A DNA stretch of 64,000 bases from Symbiodinium natans (lineage: Eukaryota > Sar > Dinophyceae > Suessiales > Symbiodiniaceae), in assembly GCA_905221605.1 (NCBI GenBank), contig CAJNDS010002390.1:163239-227238 (forward strand), written 5' to 3'. Under the pieces are notes generated by a model. That model did no database searches, was not told the origin of the DNA, and saw nothing but the letters and a program-made list of their open reading frames with translations. How positions within the stretch are numbered: the stretch's first letter is position 1; the number at the start of each line of letters is the position of its first letter. Of this stretch, positions 33,897 through 46,100 are shown one piece after another. A program made the translations under genes and the position numbers.

Positions 33897-34124
33897 CTAA
33901 GTAAGGTGCAAGGGTTCCCAACCCCGGTCACCCACCCCAAACCCAGCCCTGCTTTTTTCCACCTTCTTCCACAGTCCCCATTTATAACTGAAAATGTCAG
34001 GAGTTTGCCTGTCCCACCGGACCACGTCGCTTGCCGAGTCTTTAGGGTTCAGACTATCCAGGCTGGCAGCTATTTGTGGCTGCTCGCAAGCGGCATGGGA
34101 CGGATCCTCTGCAGAAGAGAGCAC
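33897..34124 (-). CDS. Candidate exon (SASDVVRWDRQTPDIFSYKW)
   Basis: A 75-codon minus-strand frame, including GLWKKVEKSRAGFGVGD, ending at a TGA near 33897. Residue use looks like protein. The opposite strand also has an 86-codon frame. Function unknown. Confidence 0.36.
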   Translation of the reverse strand: MLSSAEDPSHAACEQPQIAASLDSLNPKDSASDVVRWDRQTPDIFSYKWGLWKKVEKSRAGFGVGDRGWEPLHLT

Positions 34125-34209
34125 TCAGCAACGCTTTTGCACTATCCCGAAGCTCTAGAACACTAAACCCTAAACCCTAAACCCTGAACCCTAAACCTAA
34201 ACCCTAGAC

Positions 34210-34310
34210 TCTAAACAACCATCCCAAGAACCTGCAACAACTGTGCCCCAAGCGTCCTGGAGCTCAACGAAAGAAAGGAGTCAGGAGAAAAATCTTCCGC
34301 TCCCCCTAGG
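34210..34310 (-). CDS. Candidate exon (EDFSPDSFLSLSSRTLGAQL)
   Basis: Open minus-strand stretch ending LQVLGMVV then a stop. Unassigned. Confidence 0.3.
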
Positions 34311-34588
34311 ATTATGCCTCTCCCCGCCCCCAGGGTTTAGGGTTCAGGGTTTAGGGTGTAGGGTTTATAATTAGGGTTTAGGGTTTAGGGTCTAGGGTGT
34401 TTAGGGTTTAGGGTTTAGGGTTTGGGGTTTAGGGTTTTTGGTTTTAAGGTTTAGGGTTTAGGGTTGAGGGTTGAGGGTTTAGGGTTGAGGGTCCGGGATG
34501 CGCGGAGGGGGTGGGCATTCATACTATGGGGAAGGGTTACTTCAGACTTTCAGTGTCAGGGAAGAGAGCTGGGGTGGATCAGACGTCC

Positions 34589-34969
34589 TCAGCATTCACT
34601 CTCCAAGCAGTATACCTTACCAAAGACAGCCAACAGTCGCAAAAAAGTCATCAGTTCCTCGTAGCACTCAGCAAAAATCGGCGCAAAATTTAGCAAAACG
34701 TTCTTCGCGGGAGGACACATTGTGTTCGTGGCGTCGAAGTTCCTTGAGAGTTCGCCCGCCACTGCTAAACAACCCGCGAACGGCCCCATGCACGGGTCGG
34801 ACCTGTGTCCAATTGGCGAACAGGGCTCCATGCAGCAAGCAAAGCCCGCAGACGGAAGTGTCTCCAAATCTGCCCATTTAGGGCTGCTAGTCAATCCAAG
34901 CCCAGTGTTTTCATCGAATTTGAAGGTGCTGCAGTCCACCTTGGGAATGCAACCAAATTGGGTAGGCAA
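34589..34969 (-). CDS. Candidate 126-codon ORF, Cys-rich
   Basis: A 126-codon minus-strand frame with evenly spread Cys (CIPKVDCSTFKFDENTGLGL, then ACCMEPCSPIGHRSDPCMGP). The same frame stays open upstream without a Met (CWEATCKARKAVLPTQFGC). It lies in the least repetitive part of the window. A secreted Cys-rich protein would fit, but a plus-strand frame of 111 codons competes and I cannot decide between them. Confidence 0.35.
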   Translation of the reverse strand: MPTQFGCIPKVDCSTFKFDENTGLGLTSSPKWADLETLPSAGFACCMEPCSPIGHRSDPCMGPFAGCLAVAGELSRNFDATNTMCPPAKNVLLNFAPIFAECYEELMTFLRLLAVFGKVYCLESEC

Positions 34970-35517
34970 GACAGCCTTCCGAGCCTTGCAAGTAGCCTCC
35001 CAACACCATCCACTGCAGCATCTAGCTGTCCGCTTCCCGCATGCATCTCAAAACTGAAGTTGGTCGAGGACTTTGCCCGGGACTGTGCCTGTGTTTGCCG
35101 GCAACTGATGGGACTCGTACCCTTAGCGACATGACGTTGAATCATGTGCTGCATTGTTTTGCATGCGTATACGTATACGTGTTCTATGTGTATATCTGTA
35201 TAGCTGTACAATGTAGGCGTTGATAACGTGTATGCAGATGTGTATATGTGCGGCCGCGTAGGTGTGTAGATAGGAGCTTCAAGAGTGGATCAGGCCAGCA
35301 GCGTCCGGCAAAGACCCCCCGATATGGTATCTACACTGATCTACTTCGCTACTTCGCATCTTACTGGTGCAGATGCGAAGAGCTTCGCTCCAAATTTGGA
35401 AGACACAGGTTCAGCCGGCAATCCGAAGGTACTCTGCAACAGGCTTGCAGAAAACACAAGGACCCCGTATTCCATTGCTAAGTATCCACATCCATCTTCC
35501 AGGCGCCCCCGAAACCC

Positions 35518-35950
35518 ATGCACATACACAGCAACCTAAAGGAAACCTCAGTCGAACAATTTGGGCTCCTGCGTTCAGAATTCGGAAGTCAGGGCACGGC
35601 GTTCCATTTCGTGCTTCAGGTTGAGGAATACTCGAAGGTGGTGAGGATTTTTTTGGGTTTAGGCCAGCAGTTTGGTTTACCTCAGCTGTCCTCCAGCGAT
35701 CTCAGCACAGAGCTTTTGGGTGAGCTGTGCGAACAAAACTTGAGGCCCTCGCAGCACTTCTTGCGCCCTAGTGTTCCGAAAATGTTATCCTGGGAAAGTG
35801 CTGTGGAAAGTCAAAGGGAGGTCACTACAGTTGGCAGACAATGCTCAATGCGATGTGGGCAGCTTCGGCTGCCTGGTGACGGTGGTTCTCGACTGCATGA
35901 CAATAGTGATACTTCTTTTCTGCGTGAAACTTGTTCTATATTGCTGAATG
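35518..35950 (+). CDS. Candidate plus-strand ORF (opposite to neighbours)
   Basis: About 135 coding-like codons (EQFGLLRSEFGSQGTAFHFV, later LPQLSSSDLSTELLGELCEQ) running into a TA microsatellite. On the minus strand a shorter exon-like stretch with AG|G and AG|GTAA borders (AQEVLRGPQVLFAQLTQKLC) overlaps it near 35690-35780. Only one can be real. Confidence 0.3.
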
Positions 35951-36035
35951 TATATATATATATATATATATATACATATTCATATATACATATGTACATA
36001 TATATATATGTATGTATGTATGTATGTATATACAT
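35947..36035 (+). repeat. TA / GTAT microsatellite
   Basis: (TA)n followed by ATGT units. Confidence 0.9.
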
Positions 36036-37026
36036 ATCGTTACATCTTATTTCATATAGCTTCACTCTTATACATCTCACTACATCCTAGGACATCTTAC
36101 TTCTCCTTGGCTTGATAATCAAAACCACTTCGGAAAACACCGCAAATACCGACGCTTTCCTAGAGCAGCAGTGGGTTCATATGGTTTTGGCTTCCTAGAT
36201 CAGCAATATTTTCCTGCAATCTGTTTTCCACATGTCCGTGTTGTTTTATGCCAACATTTGCCTAAACGGAATCTGTTTCACGAAAACCGTTTGCGTACGT
36301 ACGAATCATGGCCCCAGTGGTATTTTCATGATTCAAACGTCAACTGAAAATAACTTAGCATAGCTGGATGTCAGTTTATTAAGTATTCAGATGTACCTGG
36401 GGCAAACATGTGCACTAAACTCCTGACACCAGACCTTAATCAAAATGTAGCTCAATATGTTCGTCAACTCAGTGGGCGTTAAAACTACTGAAGCAGCTTG
36501 TGGTAGAGTCAGTTGAGTTGCAGTTCCATTGGATTGCCCAATCCAATAGTCTAAATGTGCAAACACAACTGGCCCTTATACTCGTGAAATAAACGCATGA
36601 AACTACAACTTGATCAAAAGGTGATTCGAAAGGTTGATCAACTTAATGATGTGGGGCCAGTTGTTTATTGTATTCCGGTTGATTCTGTGACGACTAAATG
36701 GTCTCCCATTTCAATGGTATGTTTCTTATTCGATGAACTATACTCCAAGATCAGATCTCCTTTGTTCTATCATGTTGTAGCGTGTTTTTGCTTACGATAG
36801 ATTAAACTATATGATGATGCATGATTGTGGAGGACAGCATACAAATTATGCATTTCTATATTTGAGTGGAGACTATCTCATATGACTATATACCATTATA
36901 TAACAATAACCACTCACCCTTTGAAGCCTTGAACACCTCCCCCCCGCCCGCCCCACCATGTTTGGGGCTTTGGGGTCTGTTTGGGATTTGTGGTTTGGGG
37001 TTGAGGGTGAGGATTTAGGGAAGACC

Positions 37027-37128
37027 TCAGAGGTTCGCAGCTTCACCCATCAGCCAGGGATGTGCACGACACCCCATGATGCTCAACCTCTCCGCAGGAT
37101 CCAACCGGAGCAGTGAGCTAATGATGTC
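37027..37128 (-). CDS. Kinase terminal exon (DIISSLLRLDPAERLS, stop TGA)
   Basis: A 102-nt exon, acceptor GCCAG|G, reading DIISSLLRLDPAERLSIMG, then HPWL and a short tail to TGA. Subdomain XI and the end of the protein. Confidence 0.87.
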   Translation of the reverse strand, partial: DIISSLLRLDPAERLSIMGCRAHPWLMGEAANL

Positions 37129-40100
37129 CTGGCCGTGGGGCGTCAGAGAGGTTTAGGCTTTAGGGTTGTTTAGGGTTCAGGGGTTAGGGTTTGGGGTTTA
37201 GGGTTTAGGGTGTAGGGTTTAGGAGCTTAGGGGCGGAAACTTAGAGCCTAGAAAGACATGCAAAAACCTCGGCACCCAAAACGTCCAAAACCCCCGAAAC
37301 CCCAACATTCCTTTCGAAACCTTCAAGCCCCGTGGTCGCCAAAGCGCTCGACACGAAACCCTAAACAATAAACCTTGATTCTAGTCTCGTTTTTCAGGCT
37401 GATGACATATTGCTCAATGTTTCGGCTTGTTTCATGCTATTGACCTGTGGAGGCAGCTTCGAGTTTCTTTGCCCAGAATACCAAAATACCTTCCAATTCA
37501 GGTCTACAGGATCTCCGAACCTAGGCCACTTTTTGAGAGCCACGTAGTTGATACTTGCTGCAAGTCGCCAAGAATCGGAATGTGCCTGGTAGAGATGTTG
37601 GAAAGCTGAGGAGTCCCTCGTCATGCGCTCTACCCAGAAGCCCCCAAACCCCTCAACTCCTAAACCCTACCCGAAGCCCCAGCTTTTCAGGCCAGTTCTC
37701 TAACTCTCTGGGCATGCTAAATCTGAAAAGGGAGGTTTGCGGGTTCTTGTAGTAGATTGTTACATGAGACATATGTTCATAGAGTATTACAGAGTGCTGA
37801 AAAGCATAGCATTATGATTGTATTCTATGTATATATCTACATGTATAAAATCTGCTTGGAAAGGTCTCTGGGGTGGTTGCATTTCCCCCCTGGCAGGCAA
37901 GTGCGGTTGACGAAGAGGCCACCAAAGACCACGTGCATCGCATGTCTGTCCGGGCCCAACACAGCAAATGAGGGGTTTAGGGTTTAGGGTTTAGAGTTTA
38001 GGGTTTAGGGTTTAGGGTTTTAAGCCAGCGAGAATGTGGCATGTGGCCTCCACACACCTGACACGTGGTTCGATGTTATGGATAGGCCTGTCCCGCAGCA
38101 TCTCAGGGCTGCCGAAACCACAGCAGGCAAAAAGGCACTTGGACGGCAAGAAGCACTCGCACCGAGATCGCCAGGGAGGCGTCAGGCGGGCAACTAGGAC
38201 CTCAGGCGGGCAACGGCAGCGGAATGCGGCATTGCGAATGAGCTGGCCAGCTGTCAGGGCGGCAAGGGTCAGGAATTTGTGACGGTCTTGGCTGGCAGTG
38301 GCAGGCGCACTCACGGACTGCGTTCGAGGTGGCACTGCATCTTTCCCTGCTCCTCCCCTCTCTGATTCTTTTCCCTTTCCACCTTTTCCCGGCCCAACTC
38401 CTCCCCTCCCTCCCCTCCCTTCCTTTTTACACAGAAGTAGGCTTTGAGGCCGCAAAGTTCTCGCTAGCCCGCTGGCGAAGTGCTCTGATGAGTACGGCAT
38501 CTGGCCAGAGACACCAAGAATGGTGGGTGCTCAAAGAAGCATTCCTTCACTAGCGAGCACTCGCCAAAGCTTTCGGGTTTAGGGTTTAGGGTTTAGGGTT
38601 CGGGGTTTAGGGTTTAGGGTTTAGGGTTTAGGTTTAGGGTTTAGGGTTCGGGTTTAGGATTTAGGGCTTAGGGGCTCACGGCCAGCACCCCCGTTTTGCT
38701 GTCCTTGGCCTCCTCGCTCAGGTGGTCGAAGTGATGCCCGCAGCTGTCCTTCATGGCACCCTCTTTGGCAGCACCCGAACGAAGGGTCTAGCATCTGGGT
38801 TTAGGGTTTAGGGTTTAGGGTTTAGAGTTTAGGGCTTAGGGCTTAGGGTTTAGGGTTTAGGGTTTAGGGTTCAGGGTTCAGGGTTCAGGGTTTGGGTCTG
38901 AAAACCCATTCTACTGCACGCAACATGCCAAGCTGCTGTGAAGTTCCATGAATTCTGGGCAGTTTCCTGAGCGCAAACGGGAGCATCTCTCCACAAATCA
39001 GTCCCCACCCTAAACCCCCACCCTAAACCCCAACCCTAGACCCTGCTGTTTTATCCCGACCGAGACTCATCTAGTGATGTGTATCCCACGTATTGTGATG
39101 CAGTTCAAAGACACACTTCATGTCAGCGGCTCATGGGAACAGCCTATTCACCAAACCGCGGCGCCTGACCAGCTGCAACTTACACTTTACCCACCCCCGT
39201 CACTTACAAGGACTTCAAGCTTCTCATGCCCCTAAACCCTAAACCCTAAACCCTAAACCCTAAACCCTAAACCCTAACCCTTGTAGAAGGTATCTGAAGG
39301 TTTTATTTGGGGGTGATGCAAGGGAGTTCCTTCCCCACTCTTCAAACCCCAGGGGCCCGAGTTTCGTGCTTAGGGTTTAGGGTGTAGGGTCTAGGGTTTA
39401 GGGTTTAGGGTTTAGGGTTTAGGGTTTAGGGTTTAAGGCCCAGCGGCCCGAAATGGAAAGTAGCCGTTCAGCATCACGAAGAGAGCCACGCCCAGGCTCC
39501 AGAGATCCACGGCCGGGCTGTGTTCACCCCCCGACCTTTAGGGTTTAGGGTTTAGGGTTTAGGGTTTTAGGGTTTTAGGGTTTTAGGGTTTTAGGGTTTT
39601 AGGGTTTTAGGGTTTTAGGGTTTTAGGGTTTTAGGGTTTTAGGGTTTTAGGGTTTTAGGGTTTTAGGGATCAGGGTTTTGACGAAAGCTATTCTTGGCTT
39701 GACGTGGGCTATCAGGAAGACCCACCGCCAAACTTGCGATCTCAGATTCGGGCAGTTTGAAGGTCAGGGTTTGGGGGTTTGGGGCTTAACCCTTAACCCT
39801 AAACCCTAGACCCTAAACCCTAAACCCTCAACCTGCTCTCTTGGGTGTATGACTCAGGTGTGTTAGGGGTTTTTGTGGTTTAGGGGTTGGCGGTGCAAGG
39901 GTCTAAGGGTTTAAGGGTTTGTTTTTGTTTCGGGTTTGGGGTTCAGGGCCGAGGGATTAGGGCCCCTAAGCCCTGAACTCCAAACCCTAAACCCTAAACC
40001 CTAAACCCTAAACCTTAACCCTAAACCCTGAACCCTTTACTTCTACGCCGCAGTGAGTCCCCGGGTCGGCGGTTGGTGATTTAAGATGTAGAGCTTAGGT

Positions 40101-43100
40101 TCTCAGCTGTCGCACATTCCTGCCATCGTTTAGGCCACCACAAATGGACAGATAGATCTAATTAGTTGTGGTTTAGGGCTCAGGGCTTAGGGTAGGGCTT
40201 CGGGCGCAGGGCTTAGGGTTTAAGGTTGAGTGCTCCAGAGCAACCCCTAAACCTCAAGCCGCTTAGGATTCTAGCTTGCGCCCCTGCGGTTGCTCCTTCA
40301 CAAACGTTTGTAAGGGCTACACCTTAAACCCTGAATTAGGAGAACCCTTCCGGGGTACAAACTGAGGGGTACGAGTTGAGAGATGCCCACGCATGCCCCT
40401 GGGTCCAGAAGCCCAAAAGCCAAGCACACCTCATGAAAAGTTTAGGGGGGTTTAGGGTTTTGGGTTTGAGGGCACAAACCCTCAACCCCTAAACCCTCAA
40501 CCCTCAACCCTAAACCCTAAACCCTAAACATCCATCCTGCTGCAGCTCTGGGACAGCAATTCTGGTGCCATGTAAGGAGGTGTCCCTACGGGGCCCTTTG
40601 CGAATGAGGTCCCCCCGTCCGAGACATTCGAAGAGCCAAAATCGGTGATCTTGACCTGCAGCTACTTGAGGGTTCATGGGTAGTTATAAGTGAGGCTTTA
40701 AGTACCCTTGTCGGGTTTAGGGTTTAGGGTTTAGGGTTTAGGGTTTAGGGTTTAGGGTTTAGGGTTTAGGGTTTAGGGTTTTAGGGTTTAGGGTTTAGGG
40801 TTTAGGGTTTAGGGTTTAGGGTTTAGGGTTTAGGGTTTAGGGTTTAGGGCTACTTGGAGATTCATGGGTAGTTAACCCTTAACCCTGAACCTAAGAATCC
40901 CTAAACTCTAAACCCTAAGCACCTAAACACCTAACCCGAATCCCTAAACCCTACTTGGAGGTTCATGGGTAGCTATAAGTGGGGTGAGAGGTAGGATAAC
41001 TATAGTTACACCCATAAGCTTTTTCTAGGGCACTTATAAGCCTACTTCTAGCTACCCAAGAACCTTCAAAGTAGAGCGATGGTTGGCTTCACCCCGAAAG
41101 ACTACACCCCAAGCCCTAAACCTTGATATGTTCCCCTTTACACTAACAGTCCTAAATAGGGATTACAGTGCCCACGATTGTAATCCCTAATAAGGACTGC
41201 TACTCTAAGGGGGGGGAACATCCCAACCCCAAAGCCTAAACCCCAAAAACCCCAAAAACCCTAAACCCTAAACCCCAAAGCCTAAACCCCAAGAACCCCC
41301 CTAAAAAAAAAAAAAAAAAAACGCATCAGCCTTGCAGGCACCCGAGCTCCAAGCGGCGAACTTGAAACAAAGGGGGGGGAACGACGAAGGAAGCCAAAAC
41401 CCAAAACCCAAAACCCTAAACCCTAAACCCCTAAACCCCTAAACCCCTAAACCCCTAAACCCCTAAACCCCTAAACCCCTAAACCCTAAACCCTAAACCC
41501 CTAAACCCTAAACCCCAAACCCCAAAGGTTTTTGGGTGGGCCTGGCCCGGGTTTGGGGTTTGGAGTTTGGGGGATCTTCGCGGAGCGAAAGGCTCCCCTA
41601 TGGAAGCAAAGGTAAGCTTTGAGTACATGGGCAAGGCCTGGGGGTTTAGGGTTTAGGTTTAGGGTTCAGGGTTCAGGGTTTAGGGTTTAGGGTTTAGGGT
41701 TCAGGGTTTAGGGTTTTGGGTTTAGGGTTTTGGGTTTAGGGTTTAGGGTTTGGGGTTAAGGGTTTAGGGTTTCGGGGGATGGGTCCTGTAGAGCGGCCTT
41801 TAAAGAGATTGTGTATGTAAGCCTACAGGTGAGCTTTGAGGATTACACACATGAGCCTTCAGGGAGTGCATAGGTCCCTTTTTTTGGGGTTACCTCTAAG
41901 GGATTATATCTTACAATCTCCTGTATGAAGCGGGGCTCAAATTCAGATTCTGGTGGGTGTATATATAGGAGGCTCATGGTGAGTGTAACGAAGGTGCCCC
42001 CCCCTTCCCCCAACCCCGCTAAACCCTAAACCCTAAACCCTAAACCCGAAACCCTAAACCCTAAACCCTAAAACCCTAAAACCCTAAAACCCTAAACCCA
42101 GATCGTGGCCTCGTAAAGGTGATGGCCTTTCAGGTCACGCGAGCCCTGGATGAGAATGTTCTCCAGCTTCAGGTCGCGATGAAGGATATTCTTGGAGTGC
42201 ATATGCCTTTGCTGCTTGAGGCCACGGGACAAAAGCTAGTGGCTGCCGCAGCAGAACTGGCTGCAAACCCCAAACCCTAAGCCCGAAAAGCAGGTACCCT
42301 AAACCCTAAACCCTAAACCCTAAACCCTAAACCCTAAACCCTAGTTACAAAAGCAGGTACAACAAACAGCCTCCCAGATGCTCCATGCCATCCAATATCT
42401 GCCGGCAGATGTGCTTTGCCTCCGAGACTGGCAGGAGGCTTGAGGTCAAGAGGACTCCGGCTCAAACCTCAATCCCCAACTCCAACCCCCCCCCAACCCC
42501 CCGAAAACCCCGAAACCCCCCGAAACCCTCCTCAAACCCCAAGCCCCACAAATACTAAACCCCCTAAACCCAAAGCCCCAAAAGCGTGACTTCGTTTAGG
42601 GTTGAGGGCTTTGCGTTGAGGACCTACGGTGTGCCAACACCTCTCAGGTGAAGGAAAACACCTTCATTTCGAAAGAAGGACCCCTCAAAGCCCCTGTACC
42701 CCAAACCCCAAACCCTAACCCTAACCCTAAACCCCGGAGTTTATTGGTTGATTCCTTCAGTAAGGTATTGGGCTTTTCTGGGGTTCGCTGGAACGCTTAG
42801 GACAAGCCCCACAAGCCTTGAACCCGCAACCGTATCCCAACACCCTGAATCCTAGGCCTTCAGATGTAAACTTTAACCCCTCAGCCCCGGATCCTATGTC
42901 TTGGACGCTAAACTTTCATCTTCAAAGCGCAAACCGACACCCTAAACCTTAAAACCCTCAAACCCTACACCCTAAACCCTACACCCTAAACCCTCCACCC
43001 TAAACCTCAACCCTAAGCCCCGATCCGAGGCTCCTCGATTTCATTGAGCCGCCGCTGCTCGCTGCTTGCCTGTGCATCAAACCCAAATAAACTCTCCCAG

Positions 43101-46100
43101 TGGGCTTAGCAAGGGTTTAGGGATTTGGGATTTAGGTGTTGGTGTTTGGTGTTTAGGGTTTATGGTTTAGGGCTTAGGGCTTAGGGCTTAGGGCTTAGGG
43201 CTTAGGGCTTAGGGCTTAGGGCTTAGGGCTTAGGGCTTAGGGCTTAGGGCTTAGGGCTTAGGGCTTAACTTAGGGCTTAGGGCTTAGGGCTTAGGGTTTT
43301 TGGGGTTCAGGGTTGAAGGTTTAGGTGCTTGGGGTTTGGAGTCCCACAACCCTAAGCTCTAAACCCTTTAGCTTGCGGACTTTGCAGGCGTTTTAACTTC
43401 ACGTTGGAGTTTGCCCAGGTTCAAGGCTTGGGGTCCCCAGGGGCCGGAGGGGTTTAGGGTTTAGGGTTTTTTGGGTTTAGGGTTTAGGGTTTAGGGTTTT
43501 GCGTCTTTTAGGGTTCCAGGGATTTTGGTTTCGGGTTTTAGGGTTCTAGGGCTATGGGCTTTGGGATTGAAAGGGAGAGGGGGCTTAGGGACTTTAGGGT
43601 TCAGGGCTGAGGGCGTAGCGGGAAAAAGCGGGTCTAAGGGTTTAGGGTTTAGGGTTTGGGGTTTAGGGTTTAGGGTTTGGTGGTTTGCTGGATTTGGGGT
43701 TTGGGAGTTTTGGGGGTTTGGGGTGTTGCAGGTGTAGGGCTACAGGTACCTTTTTCTCCTGAAGCCAGGAAAGCCCTGCAAAGCCCAGAAAACCCTGAAC
43801 TCCTATTTGCTGCAGAACCGAACCCCCACAAAATACAAGTTTATCGTCAGCATGTTACCCTTCTTCGGAGGAATATGTTTTGCTTTTTTTTGGTGAGGGG
43901 GGGGGGGTGTTCTTAAGCAAACAGTAGTGAGAAAGCCCTGCTGACTTCACCCAGGCTGCCACGGCTTGCAGTAGGTCACCCCCTCGAGCAAGTTCCATAA
44001 CCTTTGCAAGAGAAAGTTTCCACAAAAGCAGGGTTGAGGGTTTAGGGCTGAGGCTTTGGGGTTTGGGGTTTGGGGTTTAGGGCTGTGGGTTTAGGGTTTA
44101 GGGTTTAGGTTTTTGGGTTTCGGCTCCTTAACTTCGAAACACGATGCAGAGAATTCCCTAAACTCTCAACCCTCAATCATGAACCCTGAACCCTCAACCC
44201 TCACGGAGTAGAATCGGGGGTACGAAAACCCCTACTAAGGACAATTAGTATAAGGGGCAACATTCCAATCTATGTAGGGTTAAGGGCTTATAGGGTTTAG
44301 GGTCTTACCTAACGAAACAGTTCGACACAATGCTGCACAACCCAAGCCCTCATACACTCCCTGCACCCAAGATCCAAAAAGAATGTCCGCAACCCTAAGC
44401 CCGAAACCCTAAACCCCTCAACCCCTCAACCCTAAACCCTAAACCCCTCAACCCTGAACCCGTAAACCCCGAAACCCTAAACCCTAAACCCTAAATCCTA
44501 ACCCTAATCCTAAACCCTAAACCCCTAAACCCCTAAACCCCAAATCTCCACCCCCTTCAAACAGCTCGACAGGAAGCCACAGCCGCCCACTGGCCATCGA
44601 TGTGTGTGGCCAAGGGCTTCACGATTCCTTAGGGTTTAGGGTTTAGGGTTTAGGGTTTAGGGTTTAGGGTTTAGGGTTTAGGGTTTAGGGTTTGGGGTTT
44701 AGGGTTTGGGGTTTTGGGGTTTTGGGGTTTTGGGGTTTTGGGGTTTGGGGGTTTGGGGCTTCACGATTCCTTGGTGTGGGTTTAGGGCTTCTGGGTTTAG
44801 GATTTATGGGTTTAGATTTTAGGGGGCTAAGGTTTAGGGTTTATGGTTGTTTTCAGTTTAGGGGGTTAAGGTTGAGGGTTTAGGCGTGCAGGGTTTAGGG
44901 TTTAGGGTTTAGGGTTTAGGGTTCAGGGTTTAGGGTTTAGGGTTTAGGGTTTAGGGTTTAGGGTTTAGGGTTTAGGGTTTAGGGTTTAGGGTTTAGGGTT
45001 TATGGTTTCGGGTTTAGGGCTCAGGGTTTGGGGTGTAGGGCTTGGAGTGTAGAGTTTCAGGTTTAGGGTTTAGGGTTTAGGGTTTCGGGTTTAGGGCTTC
45101 GAAGAAGACGATAGCTACCTAGGAATCATGGCGCGTCGTTGGCACAACTTGTCGGATGCGCGTGCACTTCGCTTTCACAGCCCGAATACTACCTTCATTG
45201 TCTTCTTGTTCAGAAACACACCCCAGGCGGTAGTCTGTCGTCTGCTATGGCTTGGGGACAGCTGGCGTGCTTCATTTGGGGTCAATGTTTAGCGTTCAGG
45301 GTTTAGAGGGTTGTTTAGGCTTTGGGGTTGGGTTCAGGGTTTAGCAAACCCCTAAACCCTAAACCCTAAACCCTAAACCCTAAACCACCCTAAAGGGTTT
45401 AGCAAACCCTGGTTTTAGGCGGTTTTAAGGGAATACCACTGCTCCACCCACTCCGAGCAGCGCTGGTGCGTGAGCAGCTTCATGATCTCAACCTTTCACG
45501 CAGTCACGGAGACGACACCCCGACGTCCCCTAAACCCTAAACCCTAAAACCCTAAACCCTAAACCCTAAGCCCTAAACCCTAAACCCTTACCCTAGACCC
45601 TAAACCCTAAAAAGATGTAACTGAACAAATAAGCCAGAAAATTGTAGGTTTAGGGTTGGGGGCTTAAGGAAGTTGAGGGTCAGAACCAACCCCAACCCTG
45701 AAACCCAAATCCTGCAAACTAAACCCATAACACTAAGACCAACAAAACCAGCCTCTCAGCCTTCTACTCTCTGCTTAGGAACCACCTAAAGAATAAAGAA
45801 GCCCTGTGTTGCACTTGTCAGGAAGCATGCCTTTCTGCTTTTCTTTTGGTGGGGGTTGGGATTCTTAGAGCCAACAGTAGGCTTGTAGATTGTAGGGCTT
45901 GACAGGCTCATGGCTTTAGGGTCTTCATGCACGGAGAGGAACATCAGCGAAGCGAACGGCATGACAAGGGATCCACAAACTGCGGCCCATGCCCTCCACT
46001 TGAGGGGGGGCACCAGGCACTGAGGCTTTAGGGGTTGGGGTTTAGGGTTTAGGGGTGAGGGTTTGGGCTGCTGCCCCGCGGGCCTCTCGAGTGAATCTGT

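Larger units (their letters stand above)
27661..37026. other. Unassigned interval between RCC1-like gene and kinase
   Basis: Telomere-like tracts thin out towards 34.5 kb. From 34.5 to 36.95 kb the sequence is nearly free of them, and 36.1-36.95 kb is AT-rich with no coding or repeat signal I recognise beyond a 67-codon plus-strand ORF (36597-36800). Candidate exons are listed separately. Confidence 0.5.

Noticed and set aside
38012-38500. 162-codon minus ORF inside a kinase intron
   Set aside because: The flanking kinase exons (38704-38760 and 37027-37128) join perfectly without it and it contains a low-complexity Gly/Lys run. Possibly an intronic relic.
43025-43085. Frame SSEQRRLNEIEEPRIG resembling a kinase helix C
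   Set aside because: Out of order: helix C is already encoded at 45462-45492, and this lies after the hinge exon.
45183-45290. Frame with FLNKKTMK and a GTAGTA donor, resembling a kinase beta-3 strand
   Set aside because: It lies downstream of the helix C exon on the transcript, and the true Lys exon is at 46084-46137.
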